Shown piece after piece: positions 14,396 to 17,228 of a DNA stretch of 17,228 nucleotides (position 1 is its first letter; the number at the start of each line of letters is the position of its first letter). The stretch spans positions 1 through 17,228 of the forward strand of contig SIBX01000014.1 of NCBI GenBank assembly GCA_009694925.1, in the 5' to 3' direction. The stretch is from Minisyncoccota bacterium (GTDB taxonomy: Bacteria > Patescibacteriota > Minisyncoccia > UBA6257 > 1-14-0-10-40-38). The position numbers and the translations under genes were made by a program. The notes beneath the pieces were generated by a model. The model ran no database searches and was not told where the DNA came from. It was given only the letters and a program-made list of their open reading frames with translations.

Positions 14396-15220
14396 ATGGG
14401 GCATACGAAGAGCGCCGAGCCTAAATTCTCGGTGGTGGTGTTTTCTTTCACGATACTTATTTCTCTTGCTGGTTTCTTGCTGGCACTTTTTATCATTGCT
14501 CCTGCAATTTGGAAAGTGCAAGTTAATACCAGCTTCGTAAGTCTGACTCTTGTTTTTCTCGTCACTCACATGATAAATGCATTCATGGAGTATGTGTTTC
14601 ATAGATATGTTTTGCACGCGCCCTTGGTGCCATTTCTTTCATATTTCTGGAGACAGCATACAATCCATCATGGACTGACAAGAATTATTCATAAAAGAGA
14701 TATTGCCGGTAATCTGATTATTGAGAATAAATATCCAATTGTGGATGCGTCTCAATACAGAGCATCCTTTTTCCCTTGGTATTCATTCTTGGTTTTCGGA
14801 CTCATATTCACGCCGTTTCTTGTGTTAATACAGTGGCAGATGCCGGACTCTCCGATATTCCTTGGAGGATTTCTGGCTCTGGCTTGGTCTATCTCTCTCT
14901 ATGAAATAATTCATGCCTTGGAACATTTTCCTCTCAGTAGTTGGAATCGGCTATTAAACCATCGCCGTTTCGGCGGATTCTGGAGATTGGTGTATGCGTT
15001 TCATCTTCGTCATCATGCAGATATTTTGTGTAACGAAGCAATCTCTGGATTTTTCGGATTACCAATCCCAGATTGGTTCTTTGGAACTTGGGTGAATCAT
15101 TCGCTTCTGTATCCGGATGGAGGAGTTGTTTCTAATATGGAGCTTCAGAGTCCAAGGCCGAGATTTATTGGTTGGTTGGATAGGATCACGGACGAAGTGA
15201 TAAAGAAGAGGAGGGGATAA
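14396..15220 (+). CDS. Fatty acid hydroxylase/sterol desaturase superfamily membrane protein (di-iron)
   Basis: This 274-residue integral membrane protein has the histidine clusters of non-haem di-iron oxygenases. They are H69-x4-H74 (EYVFHRYVLHAP), H88-x2-H91-H92 (RQHTIHHG), H173 and H177 (HALEH), and H203-x2-H206-H207 (FHLRHHAD). Four to six hydrophobic segments are visible, including about 12-36, 45-66, 125-146 and 152-172. The family adds hydroxyl groups to or desaturates lipids, sterols or carotenoids using O2; the substrate here is unknown. I chose ATG 14396 over an upstream TTG (14357) because AGGAG sits 6 bases before it. Two 60-base samples (14401-14460, 14941-15000) hold 28 and 29 G+C against 17 in a sample of the preceding gene. 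Codon use thus differs, and terminators isolate it on both sides, which suggests recent transfer. Confidence 0.82.
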   Translation: MGHTKSAEPKFSVVVFSFTILISLAGFLLALFIIAPAIWKVQVNTSFVSLTLVFLVTHMINAFMEYVFHRYVLHAPLVPFLSYFWRQHTIHHGLTRIIHKRDIAGNLIIENKYPIVDASQYRASFFPWYSFLVFGLIFTPFLVLIQWQMPDSPIFLGGFLALAWSISLYEIIHALEHFPLSSWNRLLNHRRFGGFWRLVYAFHLRHHADILCNEAISGFFGLPIPDWFFGTWVNHSLLYPDGGVVSNMELQSPRPRFIGWLDRITDEVIKKRRG

Positions 15221-15230
15221 TGAATTTTCC

Positions 15231-15275
15231 AAAAGACGTTTGCCTTGCCATAGTGTAGGGTGAACGTCTTTTTTT
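15231..15275 (+). terminator. Intrinsic terminator after the hydroxylase-like gene
   Basis: aaaagacgtt (15231-15240) pairs with aacgtctttt (15263-15272), with further G-C and G-U pairing inside, followed by a T-run to 15275. It lies 10 bases after the stop codon. Confidence 0.85.
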
Positions 15276-15295
15276 GCGATTTTATTTTTGAATTG

Positions 15296-15366
15296 TGGAC
15301 CTAAGGAGAATCGAACTCCTACCTCCTCCATGCCATGGAGATGTAATACCATTTTACTATAGGCCC
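15296..15366 (-). tRNA. tRNA-Ala(GGC)
   Basis: On the minus strand a full cloverleaf of 71 nt runs from GGGCCTA (5' end at 15366) to TAGGTCC plus discriminator A (15296). The D stem is GTAA/TTAC, the anticodon stem TCTCC/GGAGG with loop ATGGCAT, and the T arm AGGAG-TTCGATT-CTCCT. Anticodon GGC reads Ala codons. The acceptor stem has the G3-U70 wobble pair that marks tRNA-Ala. The 3' CCA is not encoded; the next bases are CAA. Confidence 0.95.
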
Positions 15367-15380
15367 AAAAGATTCACTCT

Positions 15381-15409
15381 ATTATTAATCAATTTTAGAA
15401 AAAATTCAA
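15381..15409 (-). promoter_or_regulatory. Possible promoter of tRNA-Ala
   Basis: On the minus strand TTGAAT (15404-15409), a 17-base spacer and AATAAT (15381-15386, 5 of 6). The predicted start is about 8 bases before the mature tRNA. The area is AT-rich, so chance matches are likely. Confidence 0.35.
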
Positions 15410-15441
15410 TTAAAGCAAGAAATGAATCAATAAGGCTATCT

Positions 15442-16026
15442 TTATATCTTTCCCACCAAATCCATCCCCGGTTCTAATGTCTTGCCACCTGGCTCCCAGC
15501 TTGCAGGACAAACCCTGATTCCGTCATGCTCTTTTACAAATTTAGCAGCTCTTAATTTTCTTAAAAGTTCACGTCCACTCCTGCCGATAGAGTTATCGCT
15601 AATCTCCATAGCCACAAGTTTTCGGTCTGGATCAACTATAAAAGATCCCCTAAGAGACAATCCCTCATCTTCAATATAAGTTCCGAAAAGCTTGCAAAGC
15701 CTTCCCGTCGCATCCGAAATCATCGGAAATTTTATCTTTTTAATCGCCTCAGAATTATCATGCCAAGCTTTATGCACAAAAACCGTATCTGTACTTACAG
15801 ATAAAATTTCCGCGCCTTCTTTTTGAAAATCTTTATACATTAAAGCCAACTCCTCGAGTTCGGTTGGGCAAATAAAAGTGAAATCTGCCGGATAAAAGAA
15901 AAACACCAACCATTTTTCCTTATAGGTTTTTGTTTTTAAAATAATTTCCTCATCTTTGTAATAAGCCTTTAATTCCAAATCAGGCACTGTGTCGCCTATT
16001 TTTAAAATCTGTTTTTGTATTTCCAT
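15442..16026 (-). CDS. ahpC: Typical 2-Cys peroxiredoxin (AhpC/Prx1 type)
   Basis: This thiol peroxidase reduces hydrogen peroxide and organic hydroperoxides in the cytoplasm. Its 194 residues are the normal length. The active-site pattern P46-x3-T50-x2-C53 (YPADFTFICPTE) holds the peroxidatic Cys53 and the helper Thr. R126 in SLRGSFIVDP is the conserved arginine. The resolving Cys173 lies in RVCPASWEPGG, the usual C-terminal position. The reductant is unknown because no AhpF or thioredoxin reductase gene is in the window. The ATG lies 5 bases after the stop of the Nudix gene, so the two form one transcription unit. tRNA-Ala lies downstream on the same strand, 75 bases away, with no terminator in between. 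Related AhpC/TSA proteins are the only real alternative. Confidence 0.94.
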   Translation of the reverse strand: MEIQKQILKIGDTVPDLELKAYYKDEEIILKTKTYKEKWLVFFFYPADFTFICPTELEELALMYKDFQKEGAEILSVSTDTVFVHKAWHDNSEAIKKIKFPMISDATGRLCKLFGTYIEDEGLSLRGSFIVDPDRKLVAMEISDNSIGRSGRELLRKLRAAKFVKEHDGIRVCPASWEPGGKTLEPGMDLVGKI

Positions 16027-16031
16027 ATCTT

Positions 16032-16505
16032 TTAAAAACTCAATCTTAATTCTGACTTCTTTAGTCTAATCTCATGTCTGGCATTTTCAAAGTTATTAGC
16101 AATATCTTCTAAAAACCAATCTCTTGCTTCAAGTGGATAAACTAAGGTCTTCGACAGCTCTTTTATAGGAATCCAAACTGGCTCATAAAAATTTTGTCTG
16201 TTTCTTCTCATTCCCTCTGCCTCATTAGCTTCTCCTAGTTTTAAAATTCCAGAGACATATCTACAAAGATAAAAAATATTTTCCGTATTATCGTCGTATG
16301 AATAATGGTAAAGAAATTTTTCTATTTTTACAGTTAAAGAAGTTTCTTCTATTGCCTCTCTCAATACCGCCTCCTCTACGCTTTCTCCAACTTCAACGCC
16401 ACCACCAGGAAAAACATAATATTCTTTTCCATTTTTTATTTGGTGAAGTAAGGCAATGTTATCGCCATTTAAAATAACCGCCACAGCACGAATTCTTTTT
16501 TCCAT
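16032..16505 (-). CDS. Nudix hydrolase
   Basis: This pyrophosphohydrolase acts on nucleoside diphosphates linked to another group; candidates are oxidised dNTPs, NDP-sugars or dinucleotides. The Nudix box runs from G35 to L57 (G-x5-E41-x7-R49-E50-A-I-E53-E54-T-S-L). It matches the consensus except that the conserved Gly near the end is Ser56. The catalytic R-E-x2-E-E core is intact. The total is 157 residues, with the Nudix fold over about 1-130 and a basic helical tail. It is the first gene of a two-gene unit with the peroxiredoxin, fitting a shared role against oxidative damage, which is an inference. The ATG follows a possible -10 element so closely that the leader would be about 4 bases. 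Confidence 0.92.
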   Translation of the reverse strand: MEKRIRAVAVILNGDNIALLHQIKNGKEYYVFPGGGVEVGESVEEAVLREAIEETSLTVKIEKFLYHYSYDDNTENIFYLCRYVSGILKLGEANEAEGMRRNRQNFYEPVWIPIKELSKTLVYPLEARDWFLEDIANNFENARHEIRLKKSELRLSF

Positions 16506-16515
16506 TATATTATTT

Positions 16516-16543
16516 AATATATAACTAAAGAACTCAAAAACAA
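16516..16543 (-). promoter_or_regulatory. Possible promoter of the Nudix-peroxiredoxin unit
   Basis: On the minus strand TTGTTT (16538-16543), a 16-base spacer and TATATT (16516-16521, 5 of 6). The predicted start is near 16509, about 4 bases before the ATG. The -35 is weak. Confidence 0.35.
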
Positions 16544-16567
16544 GTAACTAGAAAAATGAAAAGATAA

Positions 16568-16586
16568 GCGGAAGCGGGAGGATTCG
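16568..16586 (-). repeat. Displaced copy of the tRNA-Ser 3' end (attachment-site-like direct repeat)
   Basis: gcggaagcgggaggattcg (16568-16586) is identical over 19 bases to 16714-16732. The latter covers the discriminator base, the acceptor 3' strand and part of the T arm of tRNA-Ser. An aaaga at the same offset outside the repeat is also shared. The copy lies 146 bases away, downstream of the tRNA in its own direction, with no tRNA 5' part. Confidence 0.85.
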
Positions 16587-16677
16587 GTCATAGGTTTTTT
16601 CTTGCTAGAAAAACCCACGACCCTGCCTCGCGCCGTCGCGCTCCGGCTTTCGAAACCTCCTCACAATTCATCGAAAT
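16587..16677. other. GC-rich island between the tRNA-Ser 3' end and its displaced copy
   Basis: No gene is credible here. Bases 16621-16660 hold 29 G+C of 40 in a genome that is mostly A+T. On the minus strand a near-perfect hairpin, GGGTTTTTCT-AGCA-AGAAAAAACC, spans about 16593-16617 with one extra A. The order is: repeat copy, hairpin, GC-rich core, second hairpin, tRNA-Ser. This could be a remnant of, or a very small form of, an element inserted at the tRNA. Confidence 0.45.
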
Positions 16678-16708
16678 TTTCTCTAAGGGCATTTTACCCT
16701 TAGAGAAA
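16678..16708 (-). terminator. Hairpin downstream of tRNA-Ser, possible terminator
   Basis: A perfect 12-base inverted repeat (16678-16689 and 16697-16708, core tctctaaggg/cccttagaga) has a 7-base loop. It lies 6 bases beyond the tRNA 3' end on the minus strand. The U-tract that follows is short (AATTT), so it could instead be a processing or stability element. Confidence 0.5.
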
Positions 16709-16714
16709 GACCGG

Positions 16715-16801
16715 CGGAAGCGGGAGGATTCGAACCTCCGAAACCCTTTCGGGTTTATCGCATTTCGAGTGCGACCCATTCGGCCTCTCTGGCACGCTTC
16801 C
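16715..16801 (-). tRNA. tRNA-Ser(CGA)
   Basis: On the minus strand 87 nt run from GGAAGCG (5' end 16801) to CGCTTCC plus discriminator G (16715). The anticodon stem is TCGCA/TGCGA with loop CTCGAAA, giving anticodon CGA for UCG codons. The long variable arm (AACCCGAAAGGGTT) marks the class II tRNA-Ser structure. The T arm is GGAGG-TTCGAAT-CCTCC. The 3' CCA is not encoded; CCG follows. Confidence 0.96.
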
Positions 16802-16827
16802 AAAATTAATCAATTTATGGCATTTTA

Positions 16828-16856
16828 AATATAGCTAAATATTGATATTAACTCAA
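16828..16856 (-). promoter_or_regulatory. Possible promoter of tRNA-Ser
   Basis: On the minus strand TTGAGT (16851-16856), a 17-base spacer and TATATT (16828-16833, 5 of 6). The predicted start is about 20 bases before the mature 5' end. Confidence 0.4.
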
Positions 16857-16873
16857 TTTACTAGCTGAATATT

Positions 16874-16948
16874 GCCCTCGTCGTTCAACGGATAGGACAC
16901 GGGTTTCCTAAACCTTAAATCGAGGTTCGATTCCTCGCGAGGGCACCA
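16874..16948 (+). tRNA. tRNA-Arg(CCT), CCA encoded
   Basis: A cloverleaf of 72 nt plus CCA. The acceptor is GCCCTCG/CGAGGGC, the D stem GTTC/GGAC with loop AACGGATA (containing the A20 expected of Arg tRNAs), the anticodon loop TTCCTAA and the T arm CGAGG-TTCGATT-CCTCG. Anticodon CCT reads AGG. The anticodon stem has a C27-U43 mismatch at its outer pair. Unlike the Ala and Ser tRNAs nearby, the 3' CCA (16946-16948) is in the DNA. Confidence 0.95.
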
Positions 16949-16973
16949 CAATCTGACTTTTTACACACTAGGC

Positions 16974-17002
16974 TTGACACTTATAGAATAATAGTATAGA
17001 AT
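16974..17002 (+). promoter_or_regulatory. Strong promoter of the zinc-ribbon gene
   Basis: TTGACA (16974-16979, 6 of 6), a 17-base spacer and TAGAAT (16997-17002, 5 of 6). The predicted start is near 17009, at the foot of the leader hairpin, giving a leader of about 63 bases. Confidence 0.75.
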
Positions 17003-17006
17003 TCTG

Positions 17007-17032
17007 AAATTCAGATCGGGTGATCTGAATTT
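17007..17032 (+). promoter_or_regulatory. Perfect hairpin at the 5' end of the zinc-ribbon mRNA leader
   Basis: An 11-base perfect inverted repeat (17007-17017 and 17022-17032, core ttcagatc/gatctgaa) has the loop GGGT. It starts where transcription should begin and is not followed by a T-run, so it is not a terminator. It could be a 5' stabilising stem or, as DNA, an operator palindrome just downstream of the -10. Confidence 0.6.
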
Positions 17033-17056
17033 ACTCTTTCCAAAATCCAAAAACTG

Positions 17057-17065
17057 AAAGGAGGT
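17057..17065 (+). promoter_or_regulatory. Full-length Shine-Dalgarno site
   Basis: AAAGGAGGT is complementary to the 16S rRNA tail over its whole length and sits 6-7 bases before the ATG at 17072. It fixes the start of the zinc-ribbon gene. Only the hydroxylase-like gene in this window has anything comparable. Confidence 0.9.
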
Positions 17066-17071
17066 GTGACC

Positions 17072-17228
17072 ATGAAGGGCATTTGCGATGTCTGCAGACA
17101 AAATAAGATTGTCCACAAAAATCGTAAAACCGGCAAAGCCATCTGTTCGAGCTGTCGTTGCAAAGACCCTTCCAAGCACGAGGAATGTTTCGAGTGTAGA
17201 AAGGTCAAATATGTGGCAGTTCGCAACG
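17072..17228 (+). CDS. Small Cys-rich zinc-ribbon protein, N-terminal part (continues past window)
   Basis: The frame opens at ATG 17072 and runs 52 codons to the window edge with no stop. The sequence starts MKGICDVCRQNKIVH and goes on with KAICSSCRCKDPSKHEECFECRKVKYVAVRN. Three Cys pairs are visible: C5-x2-C8, C26-x2-C29 (with C31) and C40-x2-C43. They are spaced as in treble-clef or zinc-ribbon modules that could bind two zinc ions. The first and third repeats look alike (ICDVCRQNKIV, CFECRKVKYV), which suggests a tandem-repeat protein. A basic character fits nucleic-acid binding, but the function is unknown. G+C is higher than in the left-hand genes (25 of 60 in 17101-17160). A strong promoter, leader hairpin and perfect ribosome binding site imply high expression. 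Confidence 0.75.
   Translation, partial: MKGICDVCRQNKIVHKNRKTGKAICSSCRCKDPSKHEECFECRKVKYVAVRN

Noticed and set aside
16588..16803. Minus-strand open frame of 71 codons across tRNA-Ser and the GC-rich island
   Set aside because: It reads through the whole tRNA-Ser gene. Its length reflects the GC-rich island and the structured RNA, and its start has no ribosome binding site. Not coding.
1..17228. CRISPR array, insertion sequence or integrase gene
   Set aside because: No regularly spaced repeats, transposase or recombinase motifs are seen. The only att-like signal is the tRNA-Ser duplication, which encloses just 127 bases.
1..17228. Alternative genetic code (UGA read as Gly, as in some CPR lineages)
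   Set aside because: All long genes have expected lengths and conserved C-termini under the standard code, without in-frame UGA interruptions.

Overview
The window is AT-rich, tightly packed bacterial DNA. It most resembles a Patescibacteria/CPR genome, probably of the Parcubacteria type. Reasons: short intergenic gaps; three separate aminoacyl-tRNA synthetases interleaved with surface proteins; a secreted protein ending in the peptidoglycan-binding domain common in that group; a small Cys-rich zinc-ribbon protein; tRNAs mostly without encoded CCA. The lineage is inferred from gene content and style, without any database search. All reading frames are intact under the standard bacterial code, so there is no sign of UGA recoding.

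Layout. Bases 2-319 are the 3' end of a surface-type protein. A plus-strand run follows: glycyl-tRNA synthetase, M16 zinc peptidase, a large secreted repeat/peptidoglycan-binding protein, an AI-2E-family membrane protein, methionyl-tRNA synthetase, a TatD-family nuclease and leucyl-tRNA synthetase. The leuS stop codon and the stop codon of a convergent HtrA-like protease share one bidirectional terminator (11761-11793). Bases 12851-13258 form a 408-base divergent region. It holds the HtrA promoter, an isolated terminator hairpin, a candidate small RNA with its own promoter and terminator, and a very strong promoter for a membrane-anchored Ig/FN3-like protein at 13259.

Right-hand part (14280-17228). 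This part looks more accessory. A membrane di-iron hydroxylase-like gene is clearly richer in G+C than its neighbours, has a canonical Shine-Dalgarno site and lies between two intrinsic terminators. Then come tRNA-Ala(GGC), a 2-Cys peroxiredoxin and a Nudix hydrolase, all on the minus strand. Next is tRNA-Ser(CGA), whose 3' end is duplicated 146 bp away across a GC-rich island, an arrangement like an attachment-site scar. Last are tRNA-Arg(CCT), which encodes its CCA, and the start of a zinc-ribbon protein with a strong promoter, a leader hairpin and a perfect Shine-Dalgarno site.

Working together. The left half is mostly translation (Gly, Met and Leu charging; tRNA genes lie on the right) plus envelope functions (secreted binding protein, permease-like protein, proteases). 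Several genes appear to be transcribed from promoters that place the start site at, or within about 5 bases of, the ATG (leaderless). A minority use strong Shine-Dalgarno sites, so two modes of translation start seem to coexist. The best candidates for something undescribed are the small RNA at about 13056-13185, the roughly 112-residue insertion in the LeuRS editing domain, and the tRNA-Ser-flanked GC-rich island.
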